Below are positions 1 through 5,413 of a stretch of 6,364 nucleotides of DNA, one piece after another. Below the pieces are notes generated by a model that searched no databases, was not told the DNA's origin, and saw only the letters and a list, made by a program, of their open reading frames with translations. Source of the DNA: Parolsenella sp958406235 (GTDB lineage: Bacteria > Actinomycetota > Coriobacteriia > Coriobacteriales > Atopobiaceae). A program made the translations under genes and the position numbers. The DNA lies in NCBI RefSeq assembly GCF_039062465.1, contig NZ_JBCLNF010000020.1:1-6364 (forward strand), in the 5' to 3' direction. Position 1 is the stretch's first letter, and the number at the start of each line of letters is the position of its first letter.

Positions 1-11
1 GGGTATCGGGT

Positions 12-49
12 TCCCACATTCATCCGCACATGTGCGGATGAATGTGGGA
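12..49. repeat. perfect 38-bp palindrome
   Basis: Positions 12-30 are the exact reverse complement of positions 31-49. The arms are 19 bp with no spacer, and the centre reads GCACATGTGC. No T-run follows on either strand, so it does not look like an intrinsic terminator. It could be a large symmetric operator, a cruciform or a dispersed intergenic palindrome. The symmetry is certain; the function is unknown. Confidence 0.9.
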
Positions 50-79
50 GGTGTTCGGATAAAGTTGATAATCAAGGTT

Positions 80-93
80 TCGTAAATTTACGA
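80..93. repeat. 14-bp AT-rich palindrome upstream of the rpsA promoter
   Basis: TCGTAAATTTACGA is its own reverse complement. It lies about 20 bp upstream of the proposed -35 box of rpsA, where an activator or repressor could bind. I do not recognise it as the site of a known regulator, so an operator role is only a guess from position and symmetry. Confidence 0.5.
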
Positions 94-112
94 GCAGACT
101 TGCCACTTACGC

Positions 113-142
113 TTGAAATGTGCTAGGCGTGCAAGGTATCCT
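113..142 (+). promoter_or_regulatory. putative rpsA promoter
   Basis: TTGAAA (113-118, five of six matches to TTGACA) is followed after 18 bp by TATCCT (137-142, four of six matches to TATAAT). Transcription would start near 149 and give a leader of about 150 nt before the rpsA start at 297. A second possible -35, TTGCCA at 100-105, has no good -10 at normal spacing. This was read by eye against the sigma-A consensus. Confidence 0.45.
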
Positions 143-150
143 ATCAAGAC

Positions 151-296
151 GTGTGAGTCGGACGCTCACACACCATATCTGTCGGCCCCCGAGCGATGTA
201 AATCCAAGCCGGTGGCTGTGGGCGAGCATCTGGCCCGGAGCTGCTGCAGGCGATGCGCATGAGCATCGGGGCCCCGTTTTCGAAAGGGGTCCACCT
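151..296 (+). promoter_or_regulatory. structured rpsA mRNA leader with hairpin over the ribosome binding site
   Basis: A 7-bp hairpin pairs GTGTGAG (151-157) with CTCACAC (165-171). Further down, CGATGC (251-256) pairs with GCATCG (263-268), and GGCCC (232-236) can close around it with GGGCC (269-273). The last hairpin pairs CCCC (272-275) and TTT (277-279) with AAAGGGG (283-289), which is the Shine-Dalgarno sequence seven bases before the TTG start. C272 and C273 belong to both the GGCCC/GGGCC stem and the hairpin over the binding site, so the two cannot form together. GAGCATC occurs twice (224-230, 261-267), giving the central GATGC two partners. Control of S1 synthesis at its own mRNA is known in Escherichia coli; a similar role here is inference. 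Confidence 0.4.
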
Positions 297-1493
297 TTGA
301 GTGAGATTCAGAACTCGTCCGTTTTCTCGCTGGATGACGTGTCCAACGAGGAGATGAACAACCTCATCGACGGTACCATCACCGATTTCGACGAGGGCGA
401 TCTTGTCACGGGTACCGTTGTCAAGATTGAGCGCGATGAGGTCCTGCTTGACATCGGCTTCAAGTCTGAGGGCGTTATTCCCGTCCGCGAGCTGTCCATC
501 CGCAAGGACGCCAACCCCGCTGACATCGTGAACCTGGGCGACACCATTGAGGCTCTCGTTCTCCAGAAGGAGGACAAGGACGGCCGTCTGGTCCTCTCCA
601 AGAAGCGTGCCGAGTACGAGCGTGCTTGGAACCGCATCGAGGAGAAGTTCAACGCCGGCGAGAACGTCGAGGGCGAGGTCATCGAGGTCGTCAAGGGCGG
701 CCTTATCCTCGACATCGGCCTGCGCGGCTTCCTGCCCGCCTCCCTCGTCGACCTCCGTCGCGTCAAGGATCTCAACGCTTACATGGGCACCCGCATCGAG
801 GCCCGTGTCATCGAGATGGACCGCAACCGCAACAACGTCGTCCTCTCCCGTCGCGTTGTCCTCGAGGAGGCCCGCAAGGCCGAGCGCTCCGAGATCCTCT
901 CGAAGCTCCAGCCGGGCATGCGCCTCAAGGGCACGGTCTCCTCGATCGTCGACTTCGGCGCCTTCGTCGACCTCGGCGGCATCGACGGCCTGATTCACAT
1001 CTCCGAGCTCTCCTGGAACCACGTCAACCACCCCTCCGAGGTCGTCAAGGTCGGCCAGGAGGTCGAGGTTCAGGTTCTCGACGTCGATCTCAACCGCGAG
1101 CGCATCTCCCTCGGTCTCAAGCAGACCACCGAGGATCCTTGGCGCACACTCGTCAAGAAGTACCCGGTTGACGCCATCGTTGAGGGCGTTGTCACCAAGC
1201 TCGTCCCGTTCGGCGCCTTCGTCGACCTCGGCGACGGCATCGAGGGCCTGGTCCACATCTCCGAGATGGCCAAGCAGCACGTCGACGCCCCTGCCCAGGT
1301 TTGCAAGGTCGGCGACAAGGTCCAGGTCAAGGTTATGGAGATCGACCTCGATCGTCGTCGTATCTCCCTGTCCATGAAGGCTGCCGCTGAGACCCTCGGT
1401 TTCGAGGTCGAGGTTGAGCCGATGGACAAGCCCGAGGAGGCCGCTGAGGCTACCGAGGCTGCTGAGACCGTCGAGGCCACCGACGCCGAGTAA
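297..1493 (+). CDS. rpsA: 30S ribosomal protein S1
   Basis: This is ribosomal protein S1, which binds mRNA on the small subunit and helps load and unfold messages during initiation. The 398-residue product has four S1 (OB-fold RNA-binding) repeats, at about residues 34-103, 121-187, 207-276 and 292-362. The third and fourth carry the typical cores DFGAFVDLGG.DGLIHISEL and PFGAFVDLGDGIEGLVHISEM. Four repeats with a short tail is the usual layout in Actinobacteria and Firmicutes, against six in E. coli. The tail (about 378-398) is rich in Glu, Ala and Thr. I chose the TTG at 297 because AAAGGGG (283-289) lies seven bases upstream and the protein then begins MSEIQNSSVF. A GTG at 120 keeps the frame open but would add 59 residues with no S1 character, translated across the leader hairpins. 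Strong preference for C-ending codons fits a highly expressed gene. An intrinsic terminator follows the stop. Confidence 0.96.
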   Translation: MSEIQNSSVFSLDDVSNEEMNNLIDGTITDFDEGDLVTGTVVKIERDEVLLDIGFKSEGVIPVRELSIRKDANPADIVNLGDTIEALVLQKEDKDGRLVLSKKRAEYERAWNRIEEKFNAGENVEGEVIEVVKGGLILDIGLRGFLPASLVDLRRVKDLNAYMGTRIEARVIEMDRNRNNVVLSRRVVLEEARKAERSEILSKLQPGMRLKGTVSSIVDFGAFVDLGGIDGLIHISELSWNHVNHPSEVVKVGQEVEVQVLDVDLNRERISLGLKQTTEDPWRTLVKKYPVDAIVEGVVTKLVPFGAFVDLGDGIEGLVHISEMAKQHVDAPAQVCKVGDKVQVKVMEIDLDRRRISLSMKAAAETLGFEVEVEPMDKPEEAAEATEAAETVEATDAE

Positions 1494-1524
1494 ATCTCGC
1501 GCTTAGGTAACTAGCTCGATTGCG

Positions 1525-1555
1525 GGGCCGCTCACGAAAGTGGGCGGCCCTTTTT
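1525..1555 (+). terminator. intrinsic terminator after rpsA
   Basis: An 11-bp GC-rich stem (1525-1535 with 1540-1550, one T-G wobble) is capped by a GAAA tetraloop (1536-1539) and followed directly by five Ts (1551-1555). It sits 31 bp after the rpsA stop and separates rpsA from the next transcription unit. Confidence 0.93.
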
Positions 1556-1660
1556 GCGTGCGATAGGGGTCTCGCTTGCCGCCAGTTCGTTGTGCGATGG
1601 GCTTGATGTTGCGGCGGCGTTGCGATTCCCGCTCGTGCGGTTAGTGTCCGCAATGCCGGG

Positions 1661-1688
1661 TAGAATTGATTCTCGAAGAATAAGGAGG
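1661..1688 (+). promoter_or_regulatory. putative promoter -10 and ribosome binding site of the zinc-ribbon/coaE unit
   Basis: TAGAAT (1661-1666) matches TATAAT in five of six places. No convincing -35 lies 16-18 bp upstream; a 5-bp inverted repeat (TGCGG 1636-1640, CCGCA 1648-1652) occupies that region and could be an operator. Transcription would start near 1673. AAGGAGG (1682-1688) is a strong Shine-Dalgarno nine bases before the ATG at 1698. A promoter is needed here because the rpsA terminator lies just upstream. Confidence 0.45.
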
Positions 1689-1697
1689 CAGGTTTTC

Positions 1698-2129
1698 ATG
1701 GCAAATGGTGCGAATGGCAACAAGATGGAAGAGGTGCAGCGTAAGGTTCTTGAGTGGGCTCGTGGGCGCAACGGCGCGGATGAGCTGTCTGGCGCCTGCA
1801 CGACGCTTGCCGTGATTCTTGTCATCATCGACTTGTTTGCGCGTACGACTTGGGTTTCGGTCGTGGCACTGGTTCTTCTCGGCTACTCATGGTTCCGCAT
1901 CACGTCGAAGGATGTCTCTGCTCGCAGCCGTGAGAACGCGCAGGTTCTTAAAGCGGCCGGTCCCGTGATTTCGTTCCTCGCAAATCCTGCGGCTGAGCTT
2001 CGCGAGGCCAAGAACTACGTTCACCTCGCCTGTCCCAGCTGTGGCCAGCGCGTGCGTATTCCTCGCGGTAAAGGCAAGGTTCGCATTACCTGTCCCAAGT
2101 GCCACACGCGTTTTGATGGCAAGGCGTAG
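1698..2129 (+). CDS. small membrane protein with C-terminal zinc ribbon
   Basis: I do not recognise a named gene. The 143-residue product starts at an ATG with a strong AAGGAGG site. A charged N-terminal segment (about 10-28) precedes two hydrophobic stretches (about 31-48 and 52-67) that look like a membrane hairpin. A soluble stretch (about 70-105) leads to a C-terminal zinc ribbon with C112, C115, C132 and C135. The spacing CPSC-x16-CPKC and the pattern CPSCGQ.VRIPRGKGKVRITCPKC resemble the MJ0042/zinc-ribbon families, which bind a structural zinc. With two helices joined by a short loop, both ends should face the same side, probably the cytoplasm. Role and partners are unknown. It is followed after 6 bp by coaE and is probably cotranscribed with it, which need not mean a shared function. 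Some GTG or ATG codons upstream keep the frame open, but they would read across the promoter and lack a binding site. Confidence 0.85.
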   Translation: MANGANGNKMEEVQRKVLEWARGRNGADELSGACTTLAVILVIIDLFARTTWVSVVALVLLGYSWFRITSKDVSARSRENAQVLKAAGPVISFLANPAAELREAKNYVHLACPSCGQRVRIPRGKGKVRITCPKCHTRFDGKA

Positions 2130-2135
2130 TCGATC

Positions 2136-2744
2136 ATGGCTCATACGACGTTTCTAGCCGGCGGCATCGCGTCGGGTAAGTCGACCGTTGCCCGTCTGCT
2201 GCATGATCGCGGTGCCTGGCTGTGCGATCTCGATCAAGTCTCCCGCGAGGTGCTCGAGGCGGGTAGTCCCGTTCTGGAGTCTATTGCGGCGGAGTTCGGT
2301 GATGATCTGGTTGATAGGGATACGGGCGAGCTGAATCGAGGCGAGCTGGCTGCCCGCGCGTTTGCCACGCCGGAGGATACGGCTCGCCTCGAGGCAATCG
2401 AGATGCCTGCCATTCGCGAGCGCCTCGCCGCCATCCTTACGAGCTCGAGCTGTTCTGGGGCTGAGCCAAAGCTGACGATTGTCGAGGTGCCCCTGCTCGA
2501 TCGCGTGGAGGACTTGCTTCCTATTGCGGATGATGTCCTTGTCGTGACGGCACCACTAGCGCTTCGTCGCGAGCGGGCCATTGGTCGCGGTATGGCGGGG
2601 GAGGATTTCGATGCTCGCGCGGCTCATCAGCCAAGTGACGAGTATCTTCGCGCCCACGCCACGCATGTGATCGAAAACGATGCTGACGCTGCGGCGTTAG
2701 AGACTGCCGTGGATGCGTGGTGGCTCAAGGTTATGGGGGAGTAG
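2136..2744 (+). CDS. coaE: dephospho-CoA kinase
   Basis: CoaE catalyses the last step of coenzyme A synthesis, ATP-dependent phosphorylation of the ribose 3'-hydroxyl of dephospho-CoA, in the cytoplasm. The 202-residue product has the P-loop GGIASGKST at residues 9-17 (K15). The substrate-site acidic motif is CDLDQVSREV (D31 and D33; DAD in most homologues), followed by LVDRDTGELNRGELAARAF (58-76), the core strand IVEVPLLDRVEDLL (115-128), and the lid and C-terminal part ARAAHQPSDEYLRAHATHVIEND (about 160-182). Length matches single-domain CoaE; the extra C-terminal domain of mycobacterial CoaE is absent. The ATG lies 6 bp after the previous stop, with only a weak AAGG (2121-2124) upstream, so translation is probably coupled to the zinc-ribbon gene. 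I see no clear terminator after the gene: only a 5-bp stem (2749-2753 with 2764-2768) without a T-run. Confidence 0.95.
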   Translation: MAHTTFLAGGIASGKSTVARLLHDRGAWLCDLDQVSREVLEAGSPVLESIAAEFGDDLVDRDTGELNRGELAARAFATPEDTARLEAIEMPAIRERLAAILTSSSCSGAEPKLTIVEVPLLDRVEDLLPIADDVLVVTAPLALRRERAIGRGMAGEDFDARAAHQPSDEYLRAHATHVIENDADAAALETAVDAWWLKVMGE

Positions 2745-2800
2745 CGAAGCCCGCATTGCCTTTCGGGCATGTTGCTGTCCTGGCGCGGTTGTTGTGCTGG

Positions 2801-2819
2801 CGGCGCGCCCTTCGCGCCG
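2801..2819. repeat. GC-rich hairpin between coaE and uvrB
   Basis: CGGCGCG (2801-2807) is complementary to CGCGCCG (2813-2819), giving a 7-bp stem with a 5-nt loop. No T-run follows, so a terminator role is doubtful. It overlaps the first unit of the degenerate tandem repeat. Confidence 0.5.
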
Positions 2820-2960
2820 GTGGCACCGCTCGATAGCACTTGGACCTACCTTCGCGCCGGCGACGCTGCTTGAACGCTTGGACGCCCCGCGCCGATAGTG
2901 TTGTTCGATAGCGCTTGGATCCCTCCTTCGCGTCGGTGGTGTTGCTCGATGGCGCCGGGA
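2809..2960. repeat. degenerate tandem repeat, about four units of 35-41 bp
   Basis: The motif C-TTCGCGCCGG-like recurs near 2809, 2849, 2886 and 2925. Each copy is followed at a similar distance by a CGATAGCGCTTGG-like block (2831-2843, about 2869-2881, 2906-2918, 2947-2959). The units are clearly related but diverged. This repeat fills most of the 308-bp gap between coaE and uvrB. I see no convincing gene in it on either strand; the repeated look of peptides there follows from the DNA repeat. Confidence 0.6.
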
Positions 2961-2989
2961 TGGCCCCTCCGGATCTAGAGCTTCGACCC

Positions 2990-3024
2990 GTGTCGGCTTA
3001 GTTCGTATGTGTATAATGGCGATA
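2990..3024 (+). promoter_or_regulatory. uvrB promoter
   Basis: A perfect TATAAT (-10) lies at 3012-3017. The best -35 is weak: GTGTCG at 2990-2995 (three of six) with a 16-bp spacer. Transcription should start near 3024. A weak -35 with a strong -10 at the edge of an SOS box fits a repressed, inducible repair gene. Confidence 0.6.
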
Positions 3025-3025
3025 T

Positions 3026-3039
3026 CGAACAGCTGTACG
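3026..3039 (+). promoter_or_regulatory. putative LexA (SOS) box of uvrB
   Basis: CGAAC-AGCT-GTACG matches the Gram-positive/actinobacterial LexA consensus CGAAC-N4-GTTCG at nine of ten fixed bases, the one change being A for T in the right half. It lies just downstream of the -10 box, over the expected transcription start, where bound LexA would block RNA polymerase. uvrB is a LexA target in many bacteria. An extra half-site-like GTTCG sits at 3001-3005 on the other side of the -10 box. Site match and position are seen; regulation is inferred. Confidence 0.7.
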
Positions 3040-3052
3040 TAGCGGAGGAAAC

Positions 3053-5314
3053 ATGGGAGCGCAGGAGGCAACTTCAAATCAGTCGCAGGTCACAGGCCAT
3101 GTTGGCGCTGAGCTCCGTCGTTTTGGCGTCGAGGGCGCTGGCGTGCCCCTTGAGGTTGTCTCTCCGTTCGAGCCGGCGGGCGACCAGCCCCAGGCCATAG
3201 CTAAGCTTGCGAAGGGCATCGAAGATGGTCTTCGTTACCAGACTCTTCTCGGTGTTACGGGTTCCGGCAAGACCTACACCATGGCCAAGACGATTGAGGC
3301 CGTAAACAAGCCTACGCTCATCATGGAGCCCAATAAGACGCTCGCGGCTCAGGTTGCAAGTGAGATGCGCGAGCTTTTCCCCAATAACGCCGTAGTCTAT
3401 TTCGTCTCATACTATGACTACTACCAGCCGGAGGCCTACGTTCCGCAGAGCGATACTTACATCGAGAAGGATGCCTCGATTAATGAAGAAGTCGAGAAGC
3501 TCCGCCATCAGGCCACGGCAAGCTTGCTCTCGCGTCGCGATGTCATCTGCGTTGCGTCGGTGAGCTGCATTTATGGTATCGGTAGTCCGGAGGACTACGC
3601 GGGCCTTGCCCCCAACGTCTCAAAGGACGAGCCGCTCGAACGCGACGATTTCATCCATTCGCTAATAGACATTCAGTATGACCGCAACGATATCGATCTC
3701 GCACGCGGCTGCTTCCGCGTGCGTGGGGAGCGCGTCGACGTGTTTCCGCCGTATGCGGAGCATCCTCTCCGCATCGAGTTCTTTGGCGATGAAGTCGAGG
3801 TTATCGCTGAGATCGATGAAGTCACGGGCGAGATTCTGCGCGAGTTTGACGCGGTGCCCATCTGGCCGGCAAGTCACTATGTCACGGAGCGCCCCAAGAT
3901 CAACCGCGCACTCGACACCATCAACCAAGAGCTTACGGAGCGCTTGGCCCAGCTTAAGGAAGCCGACAAGCTCCTCGAGGCCCAGCGCTTGCGCGAACGT
4001 ACGGGGTATGACCTCGAGATGCTTGAGAATATGGGATATTGCAACGGCATCGAGAACTACTCGCGACATCTCGACGGCCGTGCTCCTGGCGAGCCGCCCT
4101 TCACGCTCATCGACTATTTCCCCAAGGATATGCTTTGCATCATCGACGAGAGCCACGTGACGGTGCCCCAAATTCGCGGCATGCACGAAGGAGACCGCGC
4201 GCGCAAGATTACGCTGGTAGAACACGGCTTCCGCCTGCCTAGCGCACTTGACAACCGTCCCCTGCGCTTCGATGAGTTCGAGAGTCGCGTGCCGCAGTTC
4301 GTCTATGTCTCGGCCACGCCCGGAGACTATGAGGAGCAGGTCAGCCAGCAGACGGTCGAGCAGATCATCCGCCCGACTGGCCTACTTGATCCGCTGATTG
4401 ACGTGCGTCCCATCCGTGGCCAGATCGATGACCTGACGGAGGAGATACGCACGCGAGTTGCTGTGAAGGAGCGCGTCTTGGTGACGACGCTCACCAAGCG
4501 CATGGCGGAGGACCTTACGGACCATCTCCTCGACGAGGGACTTAAGGTTAACTACATGCACTCGGACACTGCGACACTCGATCGTGTGGACATCATTCGT
4601 GACCTGCGCATGGGCAAGATTGATGTGCTCGTGGGCATCAACCTCCTTCGCGAGGGCCTCGATATTCCGGAGGTCTCGCTTGTGGCGATTCTCGATGCAG
4701 ATAAGGAGGGATTCCTCCGTAACCGTCGTTCGCTCATTCAGACGATGGGCCGTGCTGCGCGTAACGCTCACGGCGAAGTCATTATGTATGCGGATCGCAT
4801 TACGGATTCGATGCGCATCGCCATCGATGAGACGCGCCGGCGCCGTGCCGCTCAGGAGGCGTTCAACAAGGAACGCGGCATCGTGCCCAAGACCGTCAAA
4901 AAGTCGATTGCAGACATCTCGAGCTTTATTTCCGAGGCAGAGGAGACGGTCGGCGATAAGACGCGCGACCGCCGTGGCACAGGAAGCCATGGTGCCTTCG
5001 AGAGCCTTGCCGGGGTTGACGCCGACGCGCGTGCAAAGAGTGAGGCTACGGCCAAGTCTGTTGCCGCCGAGCTTGCGAAGAAGCTTCCTCGCGAAGAGCT
5101 GACTCGCATTATGGAGGCGCTTGAGAGCGACATGGCGGCGGCGAGCGAAGCCATGGACTTCGAACGCGCCGCTGATTTGCGCGATCAACTCGTCGAGCTC
5201 AGGAGCAAGGTAGAGGGAACTACGGAAGACGAGGTCATGGCTCGCCTCAAGGCCGGCGCCCGCAAGGGGAGCGTCCACGCCACTCGCAGACGCTACCAAC
5301 CGAGGAAGAAATAG
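3053..5314 (+). CDS. uvrB: UvrABC excinuclease subunit B
   Basis: UvrB is the damage-verifying helicase-like subunit of nucleotide excision repair. It receives damaged DNA from UvrA and recruits UvrC for incision. The 753-residue product carries Walker A GVTGSGKT (67-74), the damage-clamping beta-hairpin region YYDYYQPEAYVPQSDTYIEK (from residue 120), the DESH Walker B box (365-368), SATPGDYE, and motif VI QTMGRAARN (563-571). A C-terminal UVR motif, LESDMAAASEAMDFERAADL, lies within about 682-722 and is the part known to bind UvrC. All key motifs look intact. It is longer than the usual 660-690 residues because of about 30 extra N-terminal residues before the conserved EVVSPFEPAGDQP, a longer linker (about 625-680) before the UVR motif, and a basic tail ending RRRYQPRKK. 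The ATG at 3053 is supported by GGAGG (3044-3048). It has its own promoter and SOS box, and no uvrA is adjacent in this window. Confidence 0.97.
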   Translation: MGAQEATSNQSQVTGHVGAELRRFGVEGAGVPLEVVSPFEPAGDQPQAIAKLAKGIEDGLRYQTLLGVTGSGKTYTMAKTIEAVNKPTLIMEPNKTLAAQVASEMRELFPNNAVVYFVSYYDYYQPEAYVPQSDTYIEKDASINEEVEKLRHQATASLLSRRDVICVASVSCIYGIGSPEDYAGLAPNVSKDEPLERDDFIHSLIDIQYDRNDIDLARGCFRVRGERVDVFPPYAEHPLRIEFFGDEVEVIAEIDEVTGEILREFDAVPIWPASHYVTERPKINRALDTINQELTERLAQLKEADKLLEAQRLRERTGYDLEMLENMGYCNGIENYSRHLDGRAPGEPPFTLIDYFPKDMLCIIDESHVTVPQIRGMHEGDRARKITLVEHGFRLPSALDNRPLRFDEFESRVPQFVYVSATPGDYEEQVSQQTVEQIIRPTGLLDPLIDVRPIRGQIDDLTEEIRTRVAVKERVLVTTLTKRMAEDLTDHLLDEGLKVNYMHSDTATLDRVDIIRDLRMGKIDVLVGINLLREGLDIPEVSLVAILDADKEGFLRNRRSLIQTMGRAARNAHGEVIMYADRITDSMRIAIDETRRRRAAQEAFNKERGIVPKTVKKSIADISSFISEAEETVGDKTRDRRGTGSHGAFESLAGVDADARAKSEATAKSVAAELAKKLPREELTRIMEALESDMAAASEAMDFERAADLRDQLVELRSKVEGTTEDEVMARLKAGARKGSVHATRRRYQPRKK

Positions 5315-5323
5315 GGCATTAGG

Positions 5324-5343
5324 TTGGCGCCGGCTTGGCGCCG
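5324..5343. repeat. tandem TTGGCGCCG repeat, self-complementary, after uvrB
   Basis: TTGGCGCCG occurs at 5324-5332 and 5335-5343. Since GGCGCC is self-complementary, the copies (5326-5331, 5337-5342) can pair as a 6-bp stem with a 5-nt loop on either strand, 9 bp after the uvrB stop and before the convergent gene. There is no T-run, so it would be a weak or factor-assisted terminator at best. Confidence 0.5.
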
Positions 5344-5404
5344 ATGCCATGCGCCTTGGCCACCTGCGACCCGGATGCCACGCGCCCTGGCCACCTGCGC
5401 CCTG
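5343..5404. repeat. two 31-bp imperfect direct repeats
   Basis: Positions 5343-5373 and 5374-5404 match at 27 of 31 bases. Both contain TGGCCACCTGCG and begin GATGCCA. They fill most of the spacer between the stops of uvrB and the convergent minus-strand gene. No gene or clear terminator is seen in this 99-bp spacer. Confidence 0.75.
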
Positions 5405-5413
5405 GAGCCGCGC

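Noticed and set aside
12..49. The 38-bp palindrome as terminator of an upstream gene
   Set aside because: No T-run follows the stem on either strand.
120..296. GTG at 120 as an earlier start for rpsA
   Set aside because: It would lie inside the proposed promoter, has no ribosome binding site, and adds residues unlike any S1 N-terminus. The TTG at 297 has AAAGGGG at seven bases.
144..1280. Long minus-strand open frame of 378 codons opposite rpsA
   Set aside because: It is the antisense shadow of strongly codon-biased rpsA. Its product is a low-complexity run of Asp, Leu, Val and Glu with no domain, and rpsA itself is certain.
2801..2960. The intergenic repeats as a CRISPR array
   Set aside because: The units are contiguous and diverged. 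There are no identical repeats separated by unique spacers and no cas genes.
2697..3077. Minus-strand open frame of 126 codons across the coaE-uvrB gap, with repeated PSAIE-like peptides
   Set aside because: The peptide repeats mirror the DNA tandem repeat. The frame overlaps the ends of coaE and uvrB, runs through the uvrB promoter and SOS box, and is Arg/Ser rich.
4382..5350. Minus-strand open frame of 322 codons opposite the 3' half of uvrB
   Set aside because: It lies wholly antisense to conserved uvrB helicase motifs, has no recognisable domain, and arises from GC-rich codon use.
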